The notes under the pieces are model-generated. The model made no database searches, had not been told where the DNA came from, and saw only the letters and a program-made list of their open reading frames with translations. Made by a program: the position numbers and the translations under genes. Of a DNA stretch of 64,000 bases, positions 44,195 to 53,492 are shown one piece after another; the first letter of the stretch is position 1; the number at the start of each line of letters is the position of its first letter. The stretch is from JBOFLG01 sp051657745. GTDB lineage: Bacteria; Actinomycetota; Actinomycetes; Actinomycetales; Dermatophilaceae. The stretch lies in NCBI GenBank assembly GCA_051657745.1, contig JBOFLG010000072.1, forward strand, positions 9,965-73,964, read 5' to 3'.

Positions 44195-46420
44195 TCAACC
44201 ACGTTCGAGGAAGGCGGCCTGCTCCGCGTCGACCCGCGCCTGCACGGCCGCCGCCAGCACCGGGTGGGCGGCCAGGTCGGGGTCGGCGTGAACCAGGGCG
44301 AACGCATCCTCACGGGCCTGGCCGATCGCTTCCTCGTCATCGAGCACATGCAGGAACTCCAGCTGGCTGCGAGTGCCGTGCTGGGCCGCTCCGAGAATGT
44401 CGCCCTCCCGCCGCTGCGCGAGATCGAGCCGGGCCAGCTCGAAGCCGTCGGTGGTGGCCGCTACCGCGTCCAGTCGGGCGCGAGCGGCCTCGGCGTCGCT
44501 GCCGGTGACCAGCAGACACAGCCCCGGATGCCCACCCCGACCGACCCGGCCGCGAAGCTGGTGCAGCTGCGAGACCCCGAACCGGTCGGCGTCCATGACG
44601 ACCATCACCGTGGCGTTCGGCACGTCGACACCGACCTCGACCACCGTGGTCGACACCACCACGTCGACCTCACCGCGAGCAAAACGACCCATCACCCGCT
44701 CCTTCTCCTCCGCCGGGAGTCGGCCATGCAGCACGGCGAGGCGCACCCCGGCCAGCGCGGGCTCGGCCTCCAGCACCGCATGCACGGCCAGCACACTGGC
44801 CAGCGGACGCTCACCGGCGACCAGCTGGGCGGGTTCGGGCGCATCGCTGGAACCCGGCGCCGCACCGTTGCGATCGGGCGCATCGCCATCCGCACCGATC
44901 TCGGCGCGCAGCTCGGTCCCCTCGTCAGCGGTGTCATCGTCACCGATACGCGGACACACCACATAGACCTGGCGACCGGCGGCGACCTCCTCGCCGACCC
45001 TGGCCCACGTGCGGCTCATCCAGCCCGGCCTGAGCTCGGGCACGACGTGCGTGGTGATGGGCGCGCGGCCGGCCGGCAGCTCGCGCAGGGTCGAGGTCTC
45101 GAGGTCGCCGAACACCGTCATCGCCACCGTACGCGGGATCGGCGTGGCGGTCATCACGAGCACGTGCGGTGGCGTACTTCCCTTGCCGCGCAATGCATCT
45201 CGCTGCTCTACCCCGAACCGGTGCTGCTCGTCGACAACCACCAGCGCAAGGTCATGAAAGTCGACCTTGTCCTCGAGCAGCGCATGCGTGCCGACCACAA
45301 TTCCGGCGTCCCCGGACGCCGCGTCCAGCAGCACCCGACGCCGCTCGGCAGTCGACCTGCTGCCGGTCAGCAGGGCCACCCGGGTGCCGTGGTCTGCCCC
45401 ACCGAGCAGGCCGCCCTCGGCGAGGTCACCGAGCATCGCGGTCATCGTCCGGTGGTGCTGCTGGGCCAGCACGTCGGTGGGCGCGAGCAACGCAGCCTGT
45501 CCACCGGCATCCACCGCCTGGAGCATCGCGCGCAGTGCGACCACGGTCTTTCCCGAACCCACCTCACCTTGGAGCAGGCGGTGCATTGGCGTCGCGGCGG
45601 CCAACTCGGCCGCGACCTGCTCGCCGATTTCCCGCTGACCGGCGGTGAGCGTGAACGGGAGCCGGGCGTCGAACGCTTCCAGGATGCCGCTGCGGCGAGC
45701 CGCGCGAGGCCGCGTCGACTGCTCAGCGGCGGCGCGCCGCCGCTGAGCAAGCCGGGTCTGCAGAACGAACGCCTCCTCGTAGCGGAGGCGGCGACGCCCG
45801 GTCTCCACATCGGCCCACCCCTGCGGAGTGTGGATGCCGCGGAGCGCCGTGGTGCGCGGCACCAGACGGCGGCGGCGGCGCACGTCATCCGGGATCGCGT
45901 CTGGCACGTCGTCGAGCACCTCAAGCACCCGGGTGACGCTCTCGCTGACGGTCCACGAATGCAGTTTTCCTACCCTGCGGTAGAACGGGATGAGGTCGCG
46001 CCGCTCGCCCTCGTCATCGAGGTCGTGAAGCATGGTGTAGCCGGGGTGGGCCAGTTGAAGCCGGCTGCGGTACCGCGAGACCGTGCCGGCAAAGATGCCG
46101 CGGGCACCCGGGACGAGCACCCGGACGTGCGGGTGCGGCCGGAAGTAGGTGACGTCGAGGTCGTGCCGGCCGTCGGTGATGACGACCTCGAGCAGGCTCC
46201 CGCGACGCGAGGCCATCTTCCGCAGGTTCTGCGACTTGACCTCAGCCACCCCAACGAGAAACTGCCCGACCTCGATGGACCCAAGGTCGCTCTCTCGGGT
46301 GCGGTAGCGCCGGGGCCAGAACGCCAGGAGATCGCCGACCGTGGTGACCCCTCGGGCCTTGACGAACTCATGGGCGGTGCTGCCGATGACCTTCGTCAAC
46401 GGCGTCAACTCGGTGGCCAT
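44195..46420 (-). CDS. recG: ATP-dependent DNA helicase RecG
   Basis: RecG remodels stalled forks and branch-migrates Holliday junctions. The 741-residue protein has the wedge OB domain (VEVKSQ...; VRVLVPGARGIFAGTVSRY) and the helicase core: RLLQGEVGSGKTVVALRAML, LAPTDVLAQQHH, VVVDEQHRFGVEQRD, VMTATPIPRT, VVSTTVVEVGVDVPNATVMVV and QLHQLRGRVGRG. The ATG at 46420 has GGAG 5 bases upstream. It lies 16 bases after the DAK2-domain gene. Confidence 0.96.
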   Translation of the reverse strand: MATELTPLTKVIGSTAHEFVKARGVTTVGDLLAFWPRRYRTRESDLGSIEVGQFLVGVAEVKSQNLRKMASRRGSLLEVVITDGRHDLDVTYFRPHPHVRVLVPGARGIFAGTVSRYRSRLQLAHPGYTMLHDLDDEGERRDLIPFYRRVGKLHSWTVSESVTRVLEVLDDVPDAIPDDVRRRRRLVPRTTALRGIHTPQGWADVETGRRRLRYEEAFVLQTRLAQRRRAAAEQSTRPRAARRSGILEAFDARLPFTLTAGQREIGEQVAAELAAATPMHRLLQGEVGSGKTVVALRAMLQAVDAGGQAALLAPTDVLAQQHHRTMTAMLGDLAEGGLLGGADHGTRVALLTGSRSTAERRRVLLDAASGDAGIVVGTHALLEDKVDFHDLALVVVDEQHRFGVEQRDALRGKGSTPPHVLVMTATPIPRTVAMTVFGDLETSTLRELPAGRAPITTHVVPELRPGWMSRTWARVGEEVAAGRQVYVVCPRIGDDDTADEGTELRAEIGADGDAPDRNGAAPGSSDAPEPAQLVAGERPLASVLAVHAVLEAEPALAGVRLAVLHGRLPAEEKERVMGRFARGEVDVVVSTTVVEVGVDVPNATVMVVMDADRFGVSQLHQLRGRVGRGGHPGLCLLVTGSDAEAARARLDAVAATTDGFELARLDLAQRREGDILGAAQHGTRSQLEFLHVLDDEEAIGQAREDAFALVHADPDLAAHPVLAAAVQARVDAEQAAFLERG

Positions 46421-46436
46421 GGGTACTCCATCCTGC

Positions 46437-48233
46437 CTACTCCACCCCGACGAGCAGCGGGTACACCGGCTGTCCACCATCAACGAGGACCACCTCGAGG
46501 TCGACACGGTCCCGCCCGAGCACCTCAGCGACCCGCCGCGCGAGAACCGGCCCACCCGCCGCATCGTCGCCAGCGACGAGGGTGACCAGCTCACCGCCAC
46601 CGCCGAGCAAACGGTCGAGAACATCCAGGGCCGCCGCCTCGAGATCGGAGCCGAGGAAGGCGACGTCGCCATCGACGATGCCGAGGATGTCGCCTGGGTG
46701 ACACACCCCGGCCCAGGTCAACGCCTGCTTGCTCGCCACCGACACCGCACCGTGCCGCGTCGATGACGCCGCGCCAGCCATCGCCGAGACGTTGGCATGA
46801 ACCGGACGACTCGGGTCGAGGACCGCCACCGCGGCAAGCGTCTGAACCGTGGCCCGAGCGGGCACGACATGGGCGTCGATGCCGTCACCCCCGGCGGCCT
46901 GCGCAGCGACCCCGGCCGTGAGCAGGGTCTCGGGGTCGCCCGGCACGATGACGACCGATGCGGCGCCCGTGGACCGGGCCGCGGCCAGCAACTGCCCCGC
47001 CGACGCTCGCCGCCCGGGCGCGGACTCCACGACCACCGCGCCACTGGCTCGGAGCAGCGCAGCCACGCCCGGCCCCGGCGCACCGGCGACGACACCCAAC
47101 GGCGCCGGCTGCGCACGCTCCCGGGCCTGGGTGGCGAAGTGGGTGATGCGGATCCGCCGTGGGCGCCCAGCCACGATGCCGGCCTCCACCGCGGCGCCGG
47201 CGTCATCGACATGGACATGGACATTCCACAGGTCGGGTCCGCCGACCACGAGGAGGGAGTCGCCGAGTCGGTCGAGCACGTCGGTGAGCTGGTCGACGTC
47301 CGCCGGAGTGCTGCCCTCCAGCAGATACATGACCTCGTAGGCAGGGCCGCCGCCGATCCGCGGGTGGGCCGAACCGATGGGACCATGCCCCGGATGGTGC
47401 TCGGACTCGGCCGGAGTGGAATCCAGGGTGGTGACACCGCGGGCACCAGCGGCACTGTGGGCAGCCGTCGCACCGGCACCCGGAGCACCGGGAACAGTGC
47501 CTGCGTCGAGAGCCACCACCGAGGTGCGCCACTCCGCCCGACGGGCAAGGTCGGCACCGCCTGCCAGCAGGCCCTCGTCGTCGGCGGTCCAGGTGCCGGC
47601 GACCACTCGGTGGAAGGACTCGAGCAGGAGCACACAGCCAGCCCCCCCGGCATCGACCACCCCGGCACGGGCGAGGACAGGTAACTGATCGGGAGTGCGG
47701 GCCAGCGCCTGGCTCGCGGCGTCAGCCGCGGCCCGGCAGACCTCGACTAGCGAGCCCCCGGCATCAGCGGCGAGGCGAGCAGCAGCCGCACCCGCATCGG
47801 CCACGGTCAGGATGGTGCCCTCTTGTGGGTGCGCGACCGCGGCACGGGCGGCAGTTGCTCCGCGCTCGAAGCAGGCGGCAAGCATCAGGGAGTCGACGGC
47901 CTCGGCGCCGCGCTCCACCACGACCTCGCACAGTCCGCCAACGACCTGACTGAGGATGACGCCGGAGTTACCGCGCGCGGACAGCAGGATCGCGTGCTTG
48001 AGGGCAATGCACTCCTGCACCAGCGTGGCAACACCGCGGATGCCGGCCGCTTCGTGTGCGGCGACCACGTCGTCGATGGCTTGGTCGACGGTGAGGTAGA
48101 GGTTGGTCCCGGTATCGCCGTCGGGCACCGGAAAGACGTTGAGCGAGTCGATCTCTGCTCGTCGGGCCGCCAGCGCCGCACGGGTGAGCAACGCCCAGCG
48201 CCGGGCATCGGCGGCCGTGATGACGTCGAGCAC
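46437..48233 (-). CDS. DAK2-domain kinase-like protein (FakA/YloV family)
   Basis: The 598-residue protein has an N-terminal DhaL/DAK2 nucleotide-binding domain with SLNVFPVPDGDTGTNLYLTV (Mg-binding Asp residues), LLSARGNSGVILSQVVGG and AGVVDAGGAGCVLLLESF, then a middle and C-terminal FakA-type region ending in the DegV-like fold. FakA phosphorylates fatty acids held by FakB. A cognate FakB is not in this window. The pairing with recG and rpmB is conserved in actinobacteria and Firmicutes. Confidence 0.92.
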   Translation of the reverse strand: MLDVITAADARRWALLTRAALAARRAEIDSLNVFPVPDGDTGTNLYLTVDQAIDDVVAAHEAAGIRGVATLVQECIALKHAILLSARGNSGVILSQVVGGLCEVVVERGAEAVDSLMLAACFERGATAARAAVAHPQEGTILTVADAGAAAARLAADAGGSLVEVCRAAADAASQALARTPDQLPVLARAGVVDAGGAGCVLLLESFHRVVAGTWTADDEGLLAGGADLARRAEWRTSVVALDAGTVPGAPGAGATAAHSAAGARGVTTLDSTPAESEHHPGHGPIGSAHPRIGGGPAYEVMYLLEGSTPADVDQLTDVLDRLGDSLLVVGGPDLWNVHVHVDDAGAAVEAGIVAGRPRRIRITHFATQARERAQPAPLGVVAGAPGPGVAALLRASGAVVVESAPGRRASAGQLLAAARSTGAASVVIVPGDPETLLTAGVAAQAAGGDGIDAHVVPARATVQTLAAVAVLDPSRPVHANVSAMAGAASSTRHGAVSVASKQALTWAGVCHPGDILGIVDGDVAFLGSDLEAAALDVLDRLLGGGGELVTLVAGDDAAGGPVLARRVAEVLGRDRVDLEVVLVDGGQPVYPLLVGVE

Positions 48234-48406
48234 GGGCCTTACCGTAGTGCGCGGCGACGCCCACGTCGGGGCGCCGGGCCGGACGTGGAAGACCGCGGCA
48301 CGGTCGTTTGGCCGGCCCGCGCGCCCTCGGCTACCCTGTGCAGGTTGCGCGCGCCCGTCGGCGCCGCCGTACCTACTTCCACCCCGTCATCCGGAGGAGA
48401 TCCATC

Positions 48407-48601
48407 GTGGCTGCCACCTGCGACGTCTGCAGCAAGGGCCCGGGCTTCGGGCACAGCATCTCGCACTCGCACCGCCGCACGAAGCGTCGCTGGAACCCGA
48501 ACATTCAGCGGGTGAGGGCACTTGTCGGTGATGCCGGAGTCACCCCCACTCGCCTGAACGTGTGCACCTCGTGCCTCAAGGCAGGCAAGGTCAAGCGCTA
48601 A
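48407..48601 (+). CDS. rpmB: 50S ribosomal protein L28
   Basis: The 64-residue protein reads [33 protein letters not shown] and [11 protein letters not shown], with two CxxC pairs that can bind zinc. The GTG at 48407 has GGAGGA 8 bases upstream; an upstream ATG at 48308 adds non-conserved residues. It is divergent from the DAK2-domain gene (173 bases), which should hold its promoter. Confidence 0.96.
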   Translation: MAATCDVCSKGPGFGHSISHSHRRTKRRWNPNIQRVRALVGDAGVTPTRLNVCTSCLKAGKVKR

Positions 48602-48619
48602 GCTGAGGACGAATCCGAG

Positions 48620-48651
48620 ACGGGCGGTCGGCCGATAGGCCAGCCGCCCGT
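48620..48651 (+). terminator. hairpin after rpmB
   Basis: ACGGGCGG (48620-48627) pairs with CCGCCCGT (48644-48651), and the loop contains GGCC twice, which can add an inner stem. It lies 18 bases after the rpmB stop and is followed by a short T-containing stretch (TTGTCAT). A likely terminator. Confidence 0.6.
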
Positions 48652-48674
48652 TGTCATCCGGCAGCCAATCGCGG

Positions 48675-48775
48675 CGAGCCAGCGGTACTCCGGCATCGAG
48701 CCAGCGGTACTCCGGCAGCCAGCCAGGCGTCATCCCAGTAGCCAGCAGCGATCCGGCAGCCAGCCAGGCGTCATC
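48675..48775 (+). repeat. short direct repeats between rpmB and thiL
   Basis: A 21-bp unit occurs at 48675-48695 and 48697-48717, and a different 23-bp unit at 48712-48734 and 48753-48775, with a partial third copy (CAGGCGTCATC) about 15 bases later. They fill much of the 256-base gap between the convergent rpmB and thiL genes. No gene is visible. Confidence 0.85.
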
Positions 48776-48857
48776 TCGCACGTCGGGACAGGCGTCATCC
48801 CACCAGCCAACTAGCCGTCGTGGTGCGCGGGCCACGTCCATAGCCTGCAGCCTCGGC

Positions 48858-49889
48858 TCAGTTCGCAAAATGGTCCCACCCGGGCAGCCCCGCGTCGGCG
48901 CCGTCGAGGGTGACGCGAGGCGCGCCAGGCGCAGCCGTCGCGACGTCCTCACGCACCGTCCCGATGTGCACCCACCGCAAGGCCGGGTCACCAGCAGCGA
49001 GCGCGTCGAGGTCAGCGTCCGACGCAAAAGTCGCCACCAAGGCGTGCTCCTCACCGCCACCGAGCACCTGACGCCATGCCTCGTCCTCTCCCACGACCTC
49101 GGCGAGCGGCGCCGCGAACGGGGCGAGCGCGTTCCGGTCGAGATCGACACACACCCCACTGGCCGTGGCCAGCCGGGCCAGATCACGGACCAAACCGTCC
49201 GAGACGTCGATCATCGCGGTGGCGAGGCGGGCCACCAACGGTCCAGCGGCCAGGTGCCGCACCGGCGCCCGCCGATGAACCCGAATGACGGCCGCAGCCG
49301 TCCCGGCCGGACCCTCGCTCCACGGTGCTCGCCCACCGCGCCGAAGCAGTTCCAGGCCCGTTCCCGAACGACCGAGCGTGCCGCAGACGGCCACCACGTC
49401 GCCACGCCGAGCGCCCGAGCGCAGCACTGGATGCCGCCCGCCGAGGTCACCAAGCGCGGTGACCGTCACGACGATCACCCCGGGTGGAGCACCCGATACA
49501 TCACCGCCGACTACCGCAACCCGGTGGCAGGCCGCCGCCGCGGCAACGCCGGTTGCCAGACCCACACACCAGTCGACGCTGGTCTCGGGGTCAGCAGCAA
49601 GGGCGATGACCAGTGATGTCGGCCGAGCACCCATCGCTGCGACGTCGGCGAGGTTCTGCCCCACGATCTTCCACCCGACGTCCTCGGGGCTCGACCACTC
49701 GTCACGCCAGTCGAGGCCACGCACCATCGAGTCGGTCGTCACGACCGCCGATCCCGAGGACGCGACCACGGCCGCGTCATCACCGGGGCCTACGAGGACG
49801 TCATCCGCGGCATCGGTTCGCGCGCTCGCGTAGACAGGAAACAGCCGAGCCAGCAAGCCGGACTCGCCGACATCGCACAGCCGCTCCAT
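48858..49889 (-). CDS. thiL: thiamine-monophosphate kinase
   Basis: ThiL phosphorylates thiamine phosphate to the active diphosphate. The 343-residue protein shows GPGDDAAVVASS, TTDSMVRGLDWRDEWSSPEDVGWKIVGQNLADVAAMGARP, VVGGDVSGAPPGVIVVTVTALG and AMIDVSDGLVRDLARLATASGV, which are the metal and ATP sites of the family. The ATG at 49889 has AGGAGG 8 bases upstream. Confidence 0.95.
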   Translation of the reverse strand: MERLCDVGESGLLARLFPVYASARTDAADDVLVGPGDDAAVVASSGSAVVTTDSMVRGLDWRDEWSSPEDVGWKIVGQNLADVAAMGARPTSLVIALAADPETSVDWCVGLATGVAAAAACHRVAVVGGDVSGAPPGVIVVTVTALGDLGGRHPVLRSGARRGDVVAVCGTLGRSGTGLELLRRGGRAPWSEGPAGTAAAVIRVHRRAPVRHLAAGPLVARLATAMIDVSDGLVRDLARLATASGVCVDLDRNALAPFAAPLAEVVGEDEAWRQVLGGGEEHALVATFASDADLDALAAGDPALRWVHIGTVREDVATAAPGAPRVTLDGADAGLPGWDHFAN

Positions 49890-50026
49890 GTGTGGGACCT
49901 CCTCTCGTGGTGCCTGACCCACCCGGCACGGTAGCGTCTAGGCCACGCTGCCCCGACCGGGCGGTCACCCGGCCCGGGCCGTCCAACTGTCCACGGGCCC
50001 CTCCGAATCGACAAGGCGGTCAGGCC

Positions 50027-50260
50027 GTGGTCCAGGCGTACATCCTCATCCAGACCGACGTGGGGCGGGCCGCGTCCGTGGCGCAGACCATCGCCGGCAT
50101 CGAGGGCGTCGCCCTGGCCGAGGACGTCACCGGCCCGTACGACGTCATTGCGCGCGTGGAGTCCGACACCGTCGATGAACTCGGCAAACTCGTGATCGCC
50201 AAGATCCAAGACGTCGAGGGCATCACCCGCACGCTCACCTGCACCGTGGTGCACGTCTGA
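50027..50260 (+). CDS. stand-alone Lrp/AsnC ligand-binding (RAM) domain protein
   Basis: This 77-residue protein is only the effector-binding RAM domain of Lrp/AsnC regulators (VQAYILIQTDVGRAASVAQTIAGIEGVALAEDVTGPYDVIARVE), without a helix-turn-helix. Such proteins form multimers that bind amino acids or modulate full-length Lrp proteins. The GTG at 50027 opens the domain directly. It is divergent from thiL (137 bases) and upstream of the DUF3515 gene. Confidence 0.92.
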   Translation: MVQAYILIQTDVGRAASVAQTIAGIEGVALAEDVTGPYDVIARVESDTVDELGKLVIAKIQDVEGITRTLTCTVVHV

Positions 50261-50343
50261 GCCCGGTGACCGCCGGGCAGTGCCGACGATCGCCCGCGTC
50301 CACGGGCGCCGGTCGTCATCAGAGTGCCGCCGTCAGGCGTGCG

Positions 50344-50796
50344 GTGGTCACCAGGAGCCGGCTCGTCATCGCGGCCGCGGCAGGAGTTGGCATGCTCATG
50401 ACCGGGTGCTCGTCCGCGGTCCACCTTGCGGTGCCGTCGCGCGGGGCGTCACAAGGATGCACCGCGGCCGCGGCGTTCTGGCCGGATGACGTGAGCGGGC
50501 TTGCGCGCCGACCGACCGCGCCGGAGTCACCCGCCGTGGCCGCGTGGGGTGACCCCGCCGTCGTGGCCCGCTGCGGAGTCGGTGCGGTGGCGCCGACCGA
50601 AACCGAGTGCATCGAGGTCAATGGTGTGGGCTGGGTGCCGGACACCCTGAGCGACGGCATCCGGTTCACGTCGTTCGGCACCAACCCGGCCATTGAGGTG
50701 CTCATCCCGGACTCGTACGCACCCGAACCGCTCTTGCTCCCCGTCTTCGCGCCAGCAGCCCGGGCGCTGCCCGCCAACGGACTCCGCTGCCGCTGA
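50344..50796 (+). CDS. DUF3515 family lipoprotein
   Basis: The 150-residue protein has a lipoprotein signal (TRSRLVIAAAAGVGMLMTGCSS, lipobox Cys near residue 22) and a DUF3515-like body with several Cys (GCTAAAAFWPDDVSGL; VARCGVGAVAPTETECIEVNGVGWV). DUF3515 is an actinobacterial family of unknown role, usually near ddl and thiL. The GTG at 50344 gives a normal signal peptide; a GTG at 50266 would add 26 residues in front. Confidence 0.85.
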   Translation: MVTRSRLVIAAAAGVGMLMTGCSSAVHLAVPSRGASQGCTAAAAFWPDDVSGLARRPTAPESPAVAAWGDPAVVARCGVGAVAPTETECIEVNGVGWVPDTLSDGIRFTSFGTNPAIEVLIPDSYAPEPLLLPVFAPAARALPANGLRCR

Positions 50797-50814
50797 CCCG
50801 TCGCTGGCGTCGCC

Positions 50815-50940
50815 GGGGGTCAGGGTGGCGGGGGTCAGGGCCGGGGAGTTGGGGGCCGGGGTCAGGGGGCCGGGGTCAGGGGGCCGGTGGTCAGGGCCGG
50901 CGAGTTGGGGGCCGGGGAGTTGGGGGCCAGGGGCCCAGGG
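50815..50940 (+). repeat. G-run-rich tract between convergent DUF3515 and ddl genes
   Basis: Runs of 3-5 G recur every few bases on the plus strand over about 125 bases, built from variants of GGGGTCAGG and GGGGAGTTGGGGGCC. At least a dozen G-runs of three or more are present. It ends 14 bases before the ddl stop. The plus-strand DNA or the end of the DUF3515 transcript could fold into G-quadruplexes. Confidence 0.85.
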
Positions 50941-50954
50941 TCGGACGTTGACGA

Positions 50955-52079
50955 TCAGCGCAAGCCGGTGCGTCGTTCCAGCGCCAGGGCGATCAACTCG
51001 TCGACCAGTTCGGGGTACGACAGACCCGATGCCGCCCACATCCGTGGGTACATCGAGTGCGGCGTGAACCCTGGCATCGTGTTGACCTCGTTCACCACCA
51101 CCTCACCGTTCTCACGCACGAAGAAGTCGACCCGCGCAAGCCCCTCACACCCAGCGGCCTCGAACGCCCGCACCGCCATCTCCCGGATGACGCTCGCGGT
51201 CGCCGCGGGCACGTCAGCCGGGCACTCCAGCCGAACGTCGCCATCCGCGAGGTACTTGGCCTCGAAGTCGTAGAAGTCGTGACCCCGCACGACGATGCAC
51301 TCGCCGACCTCACTGGCTCGCGCCGGCGCCAGCCCGCGCCCCTCGAGCACCCCGCATTCGATCTCGCGCCCGACCACCGCAGCCTCGACAACGACCTTGG
51401 GGTCGTGCACCCGCGCCGCCTCGACCGCCGCCTCAAGCCCGTCGGCCGTGGTCACGCGGGTGATGCCGATCGAACTTCCGGCCCGCGCAGGCTTGACGAA
51501 CACCGGCCAGCCGAGGGTATGGACGGCAGCCATCGCGGCGGCCCGGTCACGCTGCCAGTCCCGGTCGGTGATGACGACGTACGGCCCCACGCTCAGCCCC
51601 GCAGCGGCGAGCACCACCTTCATCAGCGCCTTGTCCATCATTGCCGCGGACGCCGCCACCCCCGACCCGACGTAGCGCACGTCCGCGAGGTCGAGCAAAC
51701 CCTGGATGGTGCCGTCCTCGCCGAACGGCCCGTGCAGCAGCGGAAAAACGACGTCGACCTCGCCCAGTGTGCGTGGCGGCGATCCGGGTTCCTGAACGAC
51801 CATCGTGCGGTCCGTCGAACTGGTCGGCAGCATCACACCGGCACCCGAACCGTCGACCTCCGGCACGTGGGCGGTGGTGAGCCGCAACGGTCCTGGGTCG
51901 TCGGGTGCGAGCACCCACCGACCGTCGCGGGCAATTCCCACCGGCACGACGTGGTAGCGGTCACGGTCGAGGGCGTCAAGGACACTGGCTGCGGTCGAGC
52001 ACGACACCGAGTGCTCCGACGATCGACCGCCAAATACGACGGCGACGCGAGTCTTCCGGGGGGCGTGCGGCTCGTTCAT
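50955..52079 (-). CDS. ddl: D-alanine--D-alanine ligase
   Basis: Ddl makes the D-Ala-D-Ala end of the peptidoglycan precursor. The 374-residue ATP-grasp enzyme has VAVVFGGRSSEHSVSCSTA, LLHGPFGEDGTIQGLLDL, VFVKPARAGSSIGITRV, DFYDFEAKYLADG and RVDFFVRENGEVVVNEVNTMPGFTPHSMYP. The Tyr of the EAKY omega-loop motif marks a D-Ala-D-Ala rather than D-Ala-D-lactate ligase. The ATG at 52079 (MNEPHAPRK) is used. Confidence 0.95.
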   Translation of the reverse strand: MNEPHAPRKTRVAVVFGGRSSEHSVSCSTAASVLDALDRDRYHVVPVGIARDGRWVLAPDDPGPLRLTTAHVPEVDGSGAGVMLPTSSTDRTMVVQEPGSPPRTLGEVDVVFPLLHGPFGEDGTIQGLLDLADVRYVGSGVAASAAMMDKALMKVVLAAAGLSVGPYVVITDRDWQRDRAAAMAAVHTLGWPVFVKPARAGSSIGITRVTTADGLEAAVEAARVHDPKVVVEAAVVGREIECGVLEGRGLAPARASEVGECIVVRGHDFYDFEAKYLADGDVRLECPADVPAATASVIREMAVRAFEAAGCEGLARVDFFVRENGEVVVNEVNTMPGFTPHSMYPRMWAASGLSYPELVDELIALALERRTGLR

Positions 52080-52126
52080 CGCGGGCGAGCCTATCCGGCA
52101 CGGCCCAAAGACCCCGGCACGGCCCA

Positions 52127-52215
52127 GCGACCCGGGCACCAGCCGGACGACCGGAAGAGTCCCACCACCCAACGAAACCCACCACCCGGCGACCCGGGCA
52201 CCAGCCGGACGACCG
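52127..52215 (+). repeat. 27-bp direct repeat upstream of ddl
   Basis: Identical 27-bp copies lie at 52127-52153 and 52189-52215, starting 62 bp apart, in the divergent gap between ddl and the trans-sulfuration gene. They contain CCCGGGCACCAGCCGGACGA. They could be a duplication or paired regulatory sites. Confidence 0.8.
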
Positions 52216-52279
52216 AAACAGTCCTAGCCGGCGAGTGACCACGCCGAGTCTCGACCTGTCAGACACTTAGCCTGAGACC

Positions 52280-53476
52280 GTGGACGACCATCCCAGACCC
52301 GCCACCGCGGGCCGCCCTCCCTCATCGGCAGGCCGACCCCCCGCATTGGCCGGAGGCGGCAACCACGGAGCAGCCGCCGATCACGCGGTGACGCGTGCGT
52401 CATCCGGCCTCGCGCCCGCCACCCGACTGGTGGCGCTCGGGCGGGAGGATCCCGCACCCGGTGTGCAGGTGGGCAGCCCCCTCGTGCTCACCTCGACCTA
52501 CCACGCCAACGGTCTGGTGAGCTACGGCCGCGAGGGCAACCCGACGTGGAGTGCTTTCGAAAGCGCACTCGGTGAGCTCGAAGGCGGTGAGGCGCTCGTG
52601 GTGTCATCCGGGATGGCCGCGGTCGCTGCCGCACTCTCGCTGCTCCCCTACGGCGGCGCTGTCGTCGCGCCGGCCGCCGGGTATAGCGGGGTCATGGCCA
52701 CCCTCGCCGACCGCGAGGCCGACGGCTCGGCGGTGCTGCGCCGAGTCCCGCCGACAGCTGACGACGCGGTGATTGCCGCGCTCGACGGCGCCGACCTGCT
52801 CTGGCTCGAGTCACCCACCAACCCACTCCTCGAGGTCGCCGACCTACCGCGCCTGTGCACGGCCGCGCGCGAGCGGGGAGTGCTGACCGTGGTCGACAAC
52901 ACCTTCGCCACCCCGCTGCACCAGCAGCCGCTCGGCCTCGGCGCCGATGTCGTAGTGCACTCGGCCACGAAGTACCTTGCCGGCCACAGCGACGTGGTGC
53001 TCGGCGCGGTCGTCACCCGCCGTGACGACGCCGGGCGGGCGCTGCACGCGCGGCTGTCCCGGCACCGGCAGTTGCACGGGGCTATCGCCGGGCCGGTCGA
53101 GACCTGGCTCGCCCTGCGCGGCCTGCGCACGCTGCACCTGCGGATGGAGCGAGCCACGGCCAATGCCGCGGCGATCGCGGACCGGGCCGGGCGCCATCCG
53201 GCCGTCGCACGGGTGCGGTATCCGGGGTTCGGCGCGGTCATCTCGCTCGAGGTGGCTGGCGGAGCGGCCGGGGCCGAGCGGGTCGCGGCCGCGACGCAGG
53301 TGTGGGTGCACGCGACCAGTCTTGGCGGCGTCGAGAGCCTGATCGAGCGCCGCCGCCGCCAGCCGAACGAGCCCGACCTGGTGCCGGACGATTTGCTCCG
53401 ACTCTCGGTGGGCGTCGAGGACATCGACGATCTCTGGCACGACCTCGCTCAGGCTCTCGACTCCGCGCCGGACTGA
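52280..53476 (+). CDS. Cys/Met metabolism PLP-dependent enzyme (trans-sulfuration family)
   Basis: This 398-residue enzyme belongs to the cystathionine gamma-synthase/lyase family: SPLVLTSTYHANGLVSYGREGNPTWSAFESALGELEGGEALVVSSGMAAV, LLWLESPTNPLLEVADL, LTVVDNTFATPLHQQPLGLGADVVVHSATKYLAGHSD with the PLP Lys, and TSLGGVESLIERR. The second half is shorter than in typical members, since the region between RHPAVARVRYPGFG and ISLEVAGG is compact. Lyase and synthase activities cannot be separated by eye. The GTG start at 52280 gives a 45-residue Pro/Ala-rich leader. Confidence 0.88.
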   Translation: MDDHPRPATAGRPPSSAGRPPALAGGGNHGAAADHAVTRASSGLAPATRLVALGREDPAPGVQVGSPLVLTSTYHANGLVSYGREGNPTWSAFESALGELEGGEALVVSSGMAAVAAALSLLPYGGAVVAPAAGYSGVMATLADREADGSAVLRRVPPTADDAVIAALDGADLLWLESPTNPLLEVADLPRLCTAARERGVLTVVDNTFATPLHQQPLGLGADVVVHSATKYLAGHSDVVLGAVVTRRDDAGRALHARLSRHRQLHGAIAGPVETWLALRGLRTLHLRMERATANAAAIADRAGRHPAVARVRYPGFGAVISLEVAGGAAGAERVAAATQVWVHATSLGGVESLIERRRRQPNEPDLVPDDLLRLSVGVEDIDDLWHDLAQALDSAPD

Positions 53477-53492
53477 GCGGGCGCCGCGAACC

